Positions 35,774 to 48,300 of a stretch of DNA of 64,000 nucleotides are shown here, piece by piece. Location of the stretch: assembly GCA_023055425.1 (NCBI GenBank), contig JALGPY010000012.1, positions 11,281,922 to 11,345,921 of the forward strand, read 5' to 3'. Under the pieces are notes generated by a model. The model ran no database searches. It was not told the DNA's origin and saw only the letters and a program-made list of their open reading frames with translations. The position numbers and the translations under genes are program-made. How positions within the stretch are numbered: the first letter of the stretch is position 1; the number at the start of each line of letters is the position of its first letter. Source of the DNA: Linanthus parryae (Eukaryota; Streptophyta; Magnoliopsida; Ericales; Polemoniaceae).

Positions 35774-37275
35774 TAAACCTTGACTAAGTGTCATATGAAG
35801 ACAGTATACTGTATGTACAAATTATGTAGGCTGATCTTTTAACTCCATCTTTTTGTTGTATTATATAACATGGAGGAGCTCCACTTTTGTTGTAGATAGT
35901 GATATGGGAAACTGCTTAAAAGATAAACGGCATTGCTATATCTTATACATTTGTAATGACTTGCTTTTGGTTGTATAAATCCTATGAATATGTTGCTCTC
36001 ACTCTCTCTTTTATTTGAAGTTTATTTTATTTTTTTGTTTTCTGCGTGAAGTTTATTTTTTAATTTTTTTTTACCATAAGTATTCAACTTCTAATTCTAT
36101 TATCAATATATATATATATTTTTTTTTTAAAAAAAAGAGAAATTTCTCTCGGACAATTCACAAGGTAAAAGGTAAACTATTTTCCCTTGTGGGTTGGTGA
36201 TAGCTTTAAAGTCTTGTTCATAGATCACATATGTATCCATTGAATAATTTCCAATTATATTACCCAAAAAAATATCTATATAGAAAGATAGGCTAATCAA
36301 ACCACATTATCTACTCTTAATTTCAATCAAATACTTACACGTATTATACATATTTCCAAAGACCTTTGTAAGAGTTCACTTGTGTTAACAGTTGTGCAGG
36401 GCATATCAAGAGACTAATTAAAAATATAGAAACTCCAAAAATGACCACGTGTTGAACTTGTAGATTTCTTATAAAAATAACATTTCTCAAATGAAATCTT
36501 TGTAAACTGGAGTAGAACTAAGTCTCTTCACTTTCTTTTTTTTGTCACTTTTTTCTTTAAAATATTGTCCAATGTAATTTCTTTTTGTTAATATAAAAAT
36601 AGAAAGGCCAATCATTTGAACGAATCTCTGAATACCAATTTTAATCCTAAACATTCATATCTTCTTATTTATGAAGAAAATAAATGTTGTTGCCCTAATA
36701 TCAATTCTTCGTCAATATTTCTCATCCTCATTTACCTACAAATTCTATGTAGTTCATAGTTTTCTTATAAAATACTTAACATTCTTTCTAATATCAAAAG
36801 AAATTATCGCTAGAGATTTTTTTTAAATATATGAACATATATATATCATTGTTATAACGAAAATATAATATTAAAAGCTTAAAATAAGTTTGTTTATATT
36901 GTGTAACAATATTTGTCACTATTTAGGTCATACAGTGGAAGCTTGTTTCCATTGACAATCATCATGCAAAGAGTACAAAACAAAAGATCATTTACATGAT
37001 AAGAGATGCAATTTATTTATCTGTTTGTATTTTCTATGTATACTTAACATATCGTACAAATTTATGACATGATGTATGATCGGTATTATCAACAGTTACG
37101 TGTAAGTGACTATTTATGCAACTAGATAACTAAGACTCTGTTTTTTTTATTACTTCAAATTCTTATTACCCCCAAAATGAAATAATAAAAAAAAAGTTCG
37201 TAAGTGATTTTAGATTGATGATATAATATACATATATGTATCCTTGCAATTGTCTTATAATGATTGTAGATATTG

Positions 37276-37287
37276 CTCTGATACCAT
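37276..37287 (-). promoter_or_regulatory. Primer-binding site beside LTR1 copy
   Basis: The minus strand reads TGGTATCAGAGC, two bases from the LTR1 copy at 37290. The sequence to its left does not match the E1 interior, so it belongs to another element. Confidence 0.85.
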
Positions 37288-37289
37288 TT

Positions 37290-38762
37290 TTCACGACCCG
37301 ACTTTTTATCTCTTTACGTTGATTAAAAATTCGTCAGAGTAAACGCGTAATTTTCGGCCGCGACGGAAATTCGAACCGTTTCTCTTTTCGACGAAATAGC
37401 GGAATCTTTGAAAAATTATTATAGGGGAAGCTGAATTAAAATAAACAACTCTTTTCGCTTTGAATAAAAATATCACTTTCCTATTCATTTGAACAATATC
37501 GTTTACAAATCTCAAATAAACCAATCTTAAAAAATATTACAATTAATTCGGAAACGCTATAAATATAATATGTCTATAGTCTCCGATGGATCCGGTCCCT
37601 CTGTAACCTGTAGATATTTTAGGGTGAGCAAAAAGCCCAGTAGGTACCGCCTAAACACTGGCGTAGAAATATAATAATCAATTAAATTGTAACATCGATC
37701 ACGGATCACATAATTATCATGCTTTATACTTCATGCGAATAATAAACAATAACTTAACAATCAACATATAAGCATATAATCACGTGCATAGACCGTAATT
37801 AAAGTAGACGTGAAAACTATATTTCCCCTACCTCAAAGTAGCTTCATGATAACAACTTTGAAATGATACGAGTAGCTCCAAATCTGTTATCTCGAAATAT
37901 TCCAAGTATCTCTCTATCTCACTTATCAGTAGTGGAATCGAAACTAGAATGAGAATTAACTAAAACACTGGGTCCTATTTATAGAATTCAGCGACCAATT
38001 AGATCGCGACGAGTCACAGGGACAAGTCTTGCACATGCAATGAAAGTTGTGCCACACGATGACACGTGTCGCCTGCGTGTCACACATGGATAAGGATGAC
38101 CTCAGAGCATGACGCATAACCCCCCCTACGTGTCGCGCATTCAGGGAAAGTCGCAGATGTTGTGACACGTGTCCCTCTGCGTGTCACACATTTATTTGGC
38201 CAAATCTTAATGCTTATCCTCAACCACCGCGTCAAATAAACATGTAATTTAGTCACGCCAAGCATATAACAAGCCACATATCACAAGATACATACATATG
38301 TACTTAGCACTAAACTACTGATTAGCACTAATTATTTCCGAAATATTTTTATCCTTAATTTAGCAATAAAATAAGATATTACGACATTCGGTGTATTTCG
38401 AGACGAGCTTAACATTAATAGTTTTGCAGTTATTGATAAATCTATCGAAATACTACTCCCTTAACCTTAGTCACCTTGTCAAATAAACATGTAATTTAGT
38501 CACGTCAAGCAAGTAAAAAGTCACAAATTACAAGATGCATACATATGTACTTAATTAGCCCTTAAGCTACTAATTATCATTAATTATACCAAAATATTTT
38601 TATCTTTAATTTAGCAATAAATAAGATATTACGACTTTCGGTGTATTTCTGGACGAGCTTAACATTAATAGTTTTGCAGTTATGGGCTAATCTATCAACT
38701 ACTAAACAATTAAACATGAAATCAATCGAAGTAATATCAGCCTAAGAAATGCGGTTATTACA
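37290..38762 (-). mobile_element. LTR1 (E1 family) third copy
   Basis: 1473 bp similar to 21127-22572, with start TTTCACGACCCG (G lost) and end GCGGTTATTACA. It keeps the minus-strand TATA (37977-37983) and G-boxes at 38063-38068 and 38166-38171, while the TATA-proximal G-box is mutated (GACAAGTC). The internal 250-bp duplication is also present. Confidence 0.9.
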
Positions 38763-39108
38763 TTCTTCCCTCCTTATAAAAATTTCGTCCTCGAAATTTG
38801 ACTTTTAAACTATTGCTTGTTTCTATTTAAAAATCATTCTTGTCATGACATAAACAATCTCATGACTTTTGCATAGTCAGGCAGCGTGCCTACAAAACTC
38901 CCCTTGCGCCCCGACATACCTCGTTTGGATCAATTTAGCCAAGACCGAGTCCCGTGCATAGGTGACGAGCGATGCAGGTACCACACTCTACCCCAAAACG
39001 TATTCGGCATACCTCGCTTGGATCAAGTTAGCCAAGACCGAGTCCCGGGCACAAATGTCAGGTAAGATGGATTTAACACACTGGGCCAGCTCACACTCTG
39101 ATACCACT
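38763..39108 (-). mobile_element. E1-type interior next to LTR2'
   Basis: Matches 22573-22913 throughout, including the polypurine complement (TTCTTCCCTCCTTAT), the CGTTTGGATCAA / CGCTTGGATCAA repeat pair (38922, 39014) and a primer site with one change (ACTCTGATACCA, 39095-39106). The LTR that follows is LTR2, not LTR1. Confidence 0.85.
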
Positions 39109-40627
39109 TGTCACGACCCGTAATTTTGACCTATCTTAATTAACGTTAAATAGTGGCTTTAGTGGCCGTGAACGTACTGTAAGCCTTTATTAATCCTCCC
39201 GTGACAACGGGATAAAAAGTCATCGCGTAGACTCAACTATTATTTTTTTTGTTTAAGAAATGCGGAAGCGATATCGAAACATTTGGGCCTATCTTTATTT
39301 TCAGAAAAAAGATAGGTCAATTCTCCAAAATTTTATAATTTGTTAAAATAGTAGAAATCCGAGTTATCTAGTTAACTTCTAATAATAATAATAATTATAA
39401 ATGAACTTTCAATTGAGACAATAGTGGATGCTAACAATCCAATACAATCCTTCTATTGAATAATAACAATTTTACACAGTCTTCGCGTACGTTACGCATA
39501 ATAACTAAACCGACACTAGTAGATCAAGTCTAGCTTCTACTACTCAAATCAAGCCTTCTACAATTCTTTTTTTTTGTACGGTTTTTATCAGTCACCTTGC
39601 ACCTGGATCCCTGAAAACATTATATTTAAAATGGGGGTGAGCTGAAAAGCTCAGTGAGGGGATTACTCCTCCTTTTGAGTAAAAGTAATTGAATCTTCAT
39701 TTTCGATCATATTTAACAATAATAAAACTTCATTAAATACAAACAGTTAACATTTCATTTCAATCACTTTCATTTAGTTGAGATGCAGTGGGTAACCGTT
39801 CATGATCTATAGGTTGATATATCCCCTTACCTACCCGTGAGGGTAGTTGGTAGGCCAGTAATATATCCGTAATTTGACATGTCTTGGCGCCATCATAGTG
39901 ACTCGGACGATAGGGTCTCGTGGGTATAGAACAACAAAATTTGTCCAAAGCATCTCGTCATTATCTTTTCTTATAAAATTTTAAAGCATAATAGCGTAAA
40001 CATATAAAAAAATACTTTCAAAACATTTAACTATAAAATAGCTTAAACAATTTATTAAGGAGGAGGGGGCAGTAAAAATATGTACAGTGCATTTTAACAG
40101 TTAAAAGGTACTTTATTTAAATAACAATAAATAATATTTAAAACAGTGTCGTAGAGTGAGGGTGATTTTACTCACTTAATCGAGGCGTGATACACGCAAA
40201 TATTCTCAAGCATACTCTCGTATAGGTGCAGTACTAAGTCCTCGAACTTGCCGATCATTTCCTTTATTTATTTTGATCACATGAGAACACCCAATTATTA
40301 TGTCCCATTTTTGAATCTTCTTTTCTTATTATTCATGTACCATTTATCCAGTGGAAATAGCCACCGGTGGCTACTAAGATCAAGTACCCATGAACTTTGC
40401 CTTCTCTCTTTTATTCATTTTTTGTCCTTCTTTAGCTAATGATTAGAACTAATATATATATCATCTTATAGAGGCTGGTCCAATTAAAGATTTACTTTAC
40501 TAGTAACACTTATCAATTCACATTTCATTTGATGTGTTGTAGTAGGAGGTGTCTCTTTCTCCTACTTTATTTGCTTAGTTGTAGCAAGAGGTGTCAAATG
40601 CTCCTAATAGGTGTCATACACTTTTAC
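39109..40627 (-). mobile_element. LTR2' (truncated second copy)
   Basis: Matches 32049-33598 closely, including the TTTAAAAxGGGGGTGAGCTG block and TGATACACGC. Homology stops at about 40627, where Athila gag sequence begins; the last 440 bp of the LTR are missing. Confidence 0.88.
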
Positions 40628-41170
40628 TTAGAGAAGCTATAATACATGCATTTGAGGTGGATCGCGAAGAGACTAAACCAGCAATTGTGGTGGCGCCGAT
40701 CCAGCCAGCCGCAATTGAATTCATACGGGATGTGTGCACCTACTCTGGCGCAGATGAGGAGAATCCTCATGCATTCATCGGAATATTTCAGAACACTTGC
40801 CAGATAATACGCTATAGAGGGGTCGCTGCTGAAAGCATTTAAACCGGCGTTCTTTCCTCATTGCCTCAAGGGAGCGGTTGTGGATGGGATAGATTCTATG
40901 CCGTCCAAATCAATCAACACATGGGAAGAATGTGTCTCCTAATTCATGATCATATTCTTCCCTATCTCATGTGCGATCCAGCTGCAAAATGAAATTTGGT
41001 TATTCGGGAAAAACCAGAATGAATTACTTGTCAAAGCATGGGAGCGCCTATCCCCCAACATGGCATTGACAAAGCTCGTATCATCCAGGTCGTCTATGCT
41101 GCACTTGACGAGCTTGATAAAGACAAGGTTGACAGATAAGCTGGGGGATTTTTTTTGTTCAATGGCGACC
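40628..41170 (+). pseudogene. Athila gag fragment
   Basis: Matches 8770-9340 with a deletion near 40700. PAIVVAP, ENPHAFIG, a frame change near 40830, then LQNEIWLFG and LVKAWERLS. Two frameshifts and the missing ends show a relic. It abuts truncated LTR2' with no visible duplication, so it is probably a rearrangement joint. Confidence 0.85.
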
Positions 41171-41479
41171 TGGAGGGTGCAGGTAGGGTTCGCCTTTTAT
41201 GCTCCGGAACTCACGTAGCAAAAAACCAATAAATCATTTTCTTACGGCCCTATCCGTAAGAGAGCATTGGAGGAGAATAAGATGTAGATGGGAGATGAGA
41301 GAGAACGGTAGCTGAATTAATCCAGCAGATTGATAGTAGTAGTTCTACGAAAATGTTGTGTTGCCCCCATATCATTAATAAGGGGGGTAAAAACATCTTC
41401 ACAACAAAAAATTTGTGTAAGAAGTTTTTTTGCTTGTGTCATTATCACCACCCCATAAAAACAGAGGGCCGCTATGCTT
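41171..41479. other. Spacer with a TIR-element remnant
   Basis: No gene. Bases 41385-41457 (AATAAGGGGGGTAAAA, TTGTGTAAGAAG, TTGTGTCATTATCACC) are a degenerate version of the right end of the element at 48852-49667, so a second, decayed member of that family ended here. Confidence 0.5.
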
Positions 41480-41597
41480 CACCCTTTAATTTCACATCAT
41501 ATTAGTCAAGTGATTGTTGATAACTATTATTTTAATATATTTCTATAATCATAACACCAATCACAAACATTCATACGAGCGGTGAAATTAAAGGGTG
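41480..41597. mobile_element. 118-bp MITE with 16-bp perfect TIRs
   Basis: CACCCTTTAATTTCAC at 41480-41495 and its exact complement at 41582-41597. The AT-rich middle is non-coding. No clear target duplication, so the superfamily is unassigned. Confidence 0.65.
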
Positions 41598-41739
41598 GAA
41601 AAACGTGTGACTTTTAGCATTTTCCATAAAAATAATGTGGGTACTCTTGGCATTTTAATGAGTGAAGGGCTTGAAATTTTATTTTACATATGCGAGCAAT
41701 AACAACTGTTTAGTCGAACAGGCACCACATCAGAGACCA

Positions 41740-41848
41740 AAATGTTCATGAACCAGTGAGCTCGAGAGATACTGCACTAGGGTTTGTTCGATTCCAATTC
41801 TAGCTCACCGCTGCTCCTCCTTAAAATTCTTCGTCTCACCGTATTCAG
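41740..41848 (+). promoter_or_regulatory. Candidate 5' UTR exon of the RRM gene
   Basis: C/T-rich leader-like sequence with AGGGTTTGTTCG and a consensus donor TATTCAG/GTAACT at 41848/41849. It is the only convincing leader-like stretch upstream of ATG 45387, which itself follows an acceptor directly. This would imply a 3.5-kb intron in the 5' UTR. Inferred from composition only; no transcript data. Confidence 0.35.
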
Positions 41849-42472
41849 GTAACTTCGTCAATCTTTCCGAAGGATTTTTCTCTCTTCTTTCTCTGAATGA
41901 ATTTGATTGCACCTGTTTCGTTGCAAAGATGTGTTGATTCGTAGATTCTCGAGAGCGAATGGAGAAAGCTAGCATTGTTTTAACTCCAAAATTGACGATT
42001 TCACTCCCAACTCTTAGCGGCCACGTCATCTTCTCTGTCAACTCTTGTTTCAGTTTTCAGAAATGTTGCAAGAAGATTCAAACAAAAATCATGGCTCATG
42101 ATTTGGGCATTGTTGATTTAATACTAGGGTTGGAACTACTTGCTTCGCTTGTTATAATTGGTTTCATTTTTGTGATTTAGTCTGCTAGACTGGGTCACTG
42201 AAATGTGAATGGTTTGGAAATTGGGGGTTTTCATTTGCTGTGCTGTTCACGGTTACAAAATTGAGGATTTTCATTAGGTATGCTAGAAAGTTTGGCACAC
42301 GCGACGTGTCTGCAATCAACACATCTATTAAAGAAAAAAGTGTAAAATGCATAATTGAGTAAAGAAATATCTCGATACATCCAAAAATAATAAGTGGACT
42401 ATTAATATACATAAGAATGGGAGAGATAGGCGCGAGGTTTTTAACTACCGCCATTCTTATTTTAATTTGTAC

Positions 42473-43242
42473 CAGGGTTACCATAAATCGCTGAAGTACT
42501 AGCGATTCACGATCTAGATTGCGCGATCCGATTCGTGGGTCGTTCGCGATTTGGACGGTAGTTTCAGCGATCTGGCTTTAATTATAAGAAAAAAACACGA
42601 CGATGCAAACATTAACAATAAAATGGAAATGAATTTACTTACAGGTCGCCGGAGGGCATTCGCTGTCGCTCGTTGAGTGACGAATGAACCATGTTTCAGA
42701 ATCCGAGACTATTGGATACTGTCGACCAACAATTCAGTTCCTGACGGATTTCTTGGGATTATTGCTCTGGGAAACGTGGGTTTAATTAGTCTATTAGTGG
42801 AGGAATTGCATAGTTAGTGGGCCTCTAGTGGTAAACTTTGGTTAGGTTCTTTTGTAATAGCATAAAATTGAGTTTATTTCCCGATTATAATGTTCCACGT
42901 CATCTTATAATTACACAATTAATTAGTTGTTTCTACTAAAATACACTATATATATAGTAGTCTGATATAAACGTATACATATACAAGGAAATTTAGTAAT
43001 ACTAATCAGAATTCATTTCATAATCCCTTACTTTAGATTATATATTATAGTACATAGATGATGTACATATTATAGTAGTAATATGATATGTATAGAAGTC
43101 TTAAGAAAACGTTCCCGAAAAATGACCCGCGAACTGGACAAGCGAATTTTCATTTCAACTAAGCAATTTGAAGAAGCCCTAGCGTACCGCAATCCCGTAC
43201 CGATACCGTGAACCACAGCGAACTGCGATCCTCGTAACCTTG
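42473..43242. mobile_element. Non-autonomous hAT element
   Basis: 770 bp. TIRs are CAGGGTTACC and, reversed from the right end, CAAGGTTACG. Exact 8-bp target duplications ATTTGTAC lie at 42465-42472 and 43243-43250. CAGGG-type ends and an 8-bp duplication are the hAT signature. No transposase frame. Confidence 0.85.
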
Positions 43243-43250
43243 ATTTGTAC

Positions 43251-43880
43251 AATTACCTAACTCTATTAATCATAGATTATCTCTAAATCTTTTAGGTAAA
43301 ATTGGAAAAACTAAGTGCAAAAAATGTAGATTTGGCATCACAACACATAAATGCAAAAGAGATAAGCGTAGAGAGAAAACTACTTGGCTGGGTTTCGACG
43401 TCGTGATCGATAAATTTCATCCGACATAAAACTTCTATCTTTTTGTGACCTTATACCAGAATAAGAAAATATCTCATAGAAAAGCATAACAAAATAGAGG
43501 AAACAGAAAATAATACGAAAAAAATGAAGAATACAAAAGATAATGTGAAAAACAAAGAATTAGTGGAGATTACTATTTAGTAATTCCTACAGAGGGAAAA
43601 ACCGTGATTAGCGGTGATTTTTTTAGCAAACAGCAATTCAGCATACAAATGACGTGGACCTCTATTTAAGAACGAATTTATGAAGGAAGCTATTTGAATA
43701 TGCAGCTATTAGTGGGGGCAGTAGTGGGTGGGAGTCATTCCCTATTTAGACAAATCAACCCTTATGATAACTTCTAGTAGTAAGCTTTGTGAAGTATGAA
43801 TATACTTTTTTGTCTAAGGGTGTTTCTGGAAAAATAAAGTTTAACGGGCTTCAAAATCTGATTTCACAGCAATGGTTGTT
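43251..43880. other. AT-rich stretch in the putative leader intron
   Basis: Between the hAT element and the next transposon. No supported gene, repeat or site seen. Confidence 0.4.
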
Positions 43881-43889
43881 GGTTTTATA

Positions 43890-44525
43890 CTATGTAGCAC
43901 TGAAACGGGAAAGAGGACGCGACGAAACAGGGACAGGGATGCTGAAACGGCAATTTTCAGAAATTGGGGAAACAAAACGCCGGGGAAAAGCAGAAATATT
44001 TATATACATACATATATCAATGGATACACACACACATTTATCCTAATGTAAATGATACCTAAATACCCGCTAGACGAAATTAAAAGACAATAATTAATAT
44101 CAATACAAGGAGAACACATGTACTCAGTAAATATGTGGAGGTACTTGAGAAAATAGTGGTCGTCTTTGAGGTGTTTTGGAAGTCTTTAAAGTATCCAAAT
44201 TGTTTTCTCTCCGTTTAAGTATGAGTGGCTAGGGTTTAGATTGGGGTCGGGGATCTTGATAGGATTAGTAACATACATCATATTTTATTTACAAGTAGCA
44301 TCGCTTATCTTTTTAAATTTATTAAAAGATACCCGAGTGTTATTTTATACCCAGTGACGTCTCCAAAATGTCCCAAAAGGGGGAACACGTCTCCGGGAAG
44401 TTCCCCATAAGTTCCGGACTCATTACTTTTACCGGTAAATGGCGTTCCGACAACGTTTTGGGGAGTTCCGGCGGAGTTCCGGAGTTCCGGGAACGTCACC
44501 CTACATGGAGTTCCCATGCATCACA
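43890..44525. mobile_element. Probable Mutator-like element
   Basis: Flanked by exact 9-bp repeats GGTTTTATA (43881-43889 and 44526-44534). The ends are only weakly inverted (TATGTAGCACTGAAAC against TGTGATGCATGGGAAC on the other strand). Locally GC-rich and full of GGGAACG/GTTCCGG words near both ends, unlike the surroundings. No coding frame. The target duplication is the main support. Confidence 0.5.
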
Positions 44526-44834
44526 GGTTTTATATATTAGTGATAGATGATTCATGTTGGGCTTGTAAGGTTGTTAGATCTCATAATGGCTCCTTGCTAT
44601 CCGAGAATTAGATTATATTACTGTTTTGCACAATTTTTTTTGACATATGACAAGTTACTACCCCTCTTAGAATGTATTTATAAACTGCAAAATTGAGTAT
44701 TCCAATGTCTACGAGATGAGAAAGTATCTTGTCCAAGTGGTAAGGATTTGGTGCCCCAGTTCACCACCAGGGTTACCCTGGGTCACTTGTTTTGTAGTTA
44801 GGTTGTAGTTTAGGTTAATTTGTAATATGATGTT

Positions 44835-44945
44835 CCATGTTTTTTAACATATCCAAATTTTTTTTGCACACACAAAAAAATGTCCGAGTGATTTGTGATT
44901 TGCAAGCTGGAGATTTTGGTCCATTGGATATGTTAAAAAACATGG
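44835..44945. repeat. Foldback with perfect 21-bp arms
   Basis: CCATGTTTTTTAACATATCC plus A (44835-44855) is complemented exactly at 44925-44945, with a 69-bp loop. Probably a small MITE; no target duplication identified. Confidence 0.75.
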
Positions 44946-45386
44946 TTTTTCTTCATTAGCTAGTTTATTCACACTCTATTTGGGTGGGGTATCTCAAGAA
45001 AGATGGCTATGCAATTTTCAGTCAAAATTCTTAAGGAAACTTGTCGATTTGTATCATAAATCATATCTGTTTTATATTTTCCCTTCTTTTGTATCTAATG
45101 TGGAAAAACTATTGTGGACGCTTTATATAATAGTTTAATCTTAGCTACAAATGGATTTTGCTGCTTAAATTTGTGCCACGGCTGTGTATAATTCCTGGCT
45201 TTGCCTCTGTACCCTGTTATGCATTTTCTTACAATTATGTTCCTGTTGTTTCATAGGGGTTGATGTACAACTGCAACCGACAGAATATTAACTTAAAATG
45301 CTTTTTTATAAATGGGGTGGGTATGTTCTATTTTTAATTACTTTTTTAGAAAGTACTAATGTATATGTTTTAATTCTTTTGTTCAG

Positions 45387-48300
45387 ATGAGTCATTCGTC
45401 AAATACCCGTTCTGCTGGAAGTCGTAAGTTCTATTTTCTTATGTGTTTTCATCCATTGATTTATTTTCATATATGTTGAGAGTTCACGCATGTCATAAAA
45501 TGTGCACCTTCAATTCGTTGGTTGTTGAAGAACATGCAGCCAAAGGTACAGAAGTTTTTCTTGGTGGTTTGGCCCGCCATACGACTGAAGATACGATTCA
45601 TAAGGTCTGCATCCTCTCACCAGTTGCAATTTCTTTTGCTTTCCAATTTCCTTTTATATAACCTCAAAAGAGAAGCTTTTATATGTATTATTGTTTGCAA
45701 TCGAGGATATGGGATTAGATGTTCTAATGCATATTAGATTTTCTAAATGCTATTACTATCCAAGTACAGGGATGAATTATTAACTATGCGTCCAATGACT
45801 ATTTGATATGATAACTCATATGCAAGGGGAGTGTAGAAAACATAGAACACTCAACTGTAGATCTATATAAATTATGAAATGGATTCAATAATATTTAAGA
45901 TTAGGTGGTTCCATGTGTCCAACGTGTCATGAGCTCAGGTTTGTTGACTAATGTGTTGGACCTAATTAGTTAATGAGGCCTAAGAGTAGAGCCATAAGCC
46001 CTAAGAAGAGAAGAAATCTATAATAGGAATCCTTAAGCCGTCTATCCATCAAGAGGGCAAATAGAAAGAAGACTAAAGACACCCAGAGAAAGGAACTTCT
46101 AGATGGAGATATGGGAAAGAACATGTGAAAAGAGCATTAAGTTTCTGCCAAGATTCCCCTTTAGTCCTGAGAAGCAACTTATTGCGTGAGTCTCCTAGAG
46201 CTATAGATGCTTAGGGTCAGTCCAGGCCTGTGTGATTATATCTCTCACCAGAAGGATCTTGAATTTATACTTTGTATCGTGATATTTAGATTTCCAGCCT
46301 CAAACTATTATTCGGGATACTTCTCCTAGAGAGACTTTCCTACTGGCTAGTTATTGAGAGTGTCCACAGGCCTGGTTAGGGCCAATTAGATGTGATCTTA
46401 GGGAACTTCCATAAAGTCTGGCTATCCCGATCAGAGATTATAGATTATGGGTCACAGATGGTTTCTCCCTACGTTACCCGGACTCTTCAAAATCCCGAAA
46501 GTACCCGGGTCGATACGACCCGACACGGGTACGGGTATGGGATGTGTGGCGGGTGTTCGCAGGAATGGTTGGACGCGGCTTCGGCGGTGGAGCAAGAGAC
46601 CAGCCTTCACCGGTGCCGGAGAAGAACGCTTGATGGCGTCGGTCAACAGCCGCGTGTGTAGCGGGCGTTCGGAGGAGTGGTCCCGCCGCAGCTTGAGTAG
46701 TGGACAGGAGACCGGCCTTCGCCGGTGATGGAGAAGAATGCCTGATGGCTCCTATCAACAGCGGCGTGCTTGAGTTCTGTGCGAAATGGTTTGTTAACTT
46801 AGATCTAATCTTGAACGGTAGTGTACTGAATCGTAAGGCTGAGAATTAAGAGTGGGTAAGTGGAGTACAACAGATGGCAGCTAAGTTGGGTGAGTGGAGT
46901 ACAACTGGGGTCTACTTCTGACTCTTGAGCTCTTTCTCTTTTTTTGGTCAAAATTGAGTTCTTTATCAATTACCGTAGACAGCAAATCAATTACAGATAT
47001 TTTACCACAAGTAAATTTATTTCAATTACTTATGAGAAGAAATGGCCTAAACTACTAAATACGACCATTTTGACTGAACAAGACAACTCACTGGAATAGA
47101 AAAGATGGTTAAAAGGATTATCTTATTTCTTACCTTGGTGATTTTTACTTGAAAACTTGTAATTGATAATATTCCTATTATTTTAAAATTTTATAAGCCA
47201 TATCCCCGTACCCGTATCTAAATTTTGGATACTTATTTGCCGAGTCCCCGAATCCTAATTTTAGCGGATTGTACGAATCCGACCTCCGGATACACACCGG
47301 ATATGATACCCGCACCCGAGTCCGGGTAACATAGGTTTCTCCATACAGTCTTTTGCTTTGAAAGAAATTTCTTCCCTCCTCATGCGTGGCCAATGCCCTT
47401 TCATTACTACAAACAAGAAGTCATCCTTCAGACAAGAATAGGAGTCAAACTGATCCACAAAGAGATGGGTCTTTTATAGGTTCATGGAGAGGTCACCAAA
47501 ATCAAAGTATCCCTATAAAGGTAGCTGCAAGAGGTTCATATCGACTAGGGATGATCGAAACAAAATTGAGAGTAACCTCACTTGAAAATCACTAACGCAT
47601 TTGCATTTATTTCTCTCCAAGTAAATTTATTCTAAAGTAAATTTATTATAGAATTGGAATGTAGCTGCTGTAAATTTATTTATATGGAGATTTGAGTGAA
47701 TTTTCTGCAGCTACATTCCTTTAATTTCAATATCGACCCACTTAAGAGTTGGTAATCTTCTGAATCGACCCACTTAAGAGTGACGTGGAACAGATTGGGA
47801 TTTTTGCTCCTATAGTGATTGCATGCTGGTTTTCAGCAAGTTATAGGTCTGGAACGAGGGTTTAGGGTTAAGCCTGAAGGGTCATGGTATAGATTGGTTT
47901 AGGAAGGGGTTGTGGCTAGGGTTTTGGATCAGAACTGGGGCTGCTCGGGGCTATGAACTGTGCTCCGTCAACAGTATATTTTCAGGGAAGTAGGGGTAGA
48001 AGAACATAGAAGAAGAGGTAGAACCCAACTAGGTTTTCTCAAATCAAAGTAACATCAATTCTCAATAAATAATCTCCCTAACAATGAAATAAACATCAAG
48101 ACTCCTAATTAGCTACCAAATAGGATTCTCAATCCTGGCTCAATCTTGACTTAAATTAAATTACTGAATCCTACTCATTACTAGAATTTCTGGAAAATCA
48201 TGAAAGTCCTGAAACACCTCTTATGTACTACCTAAATAACTACGAAATCCAACAGTACCACGGGCACTTTCCCCTAGATCAAAATGGCTTAGTGTCACGC

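Larger units (their letters stand above)
34041..37289 (-). mobile_element. Interior between LTR2 and LTR1 (chimeric element)
   Basis: Starts with a polypurine complement and ends with a primer-binding site (37276-37287), so it is a retroelement interior in minus orientation, yet its two flanking LTRs are of different families. It holds an opposite-strand zinc-knuckle gene fragment (34700-35773). The rest (35800-37270) is AT-rich with poly-T tracts and no supported frame. Confidence 0.65.

Noticed and set aside
43861..44046. Frame with a KRERGRDETGTG-like stretch as a coding exon
   Set aside because: Falls across the boundary of the probable Mutator-like element and reads through its GGGA-rich end; no homology.
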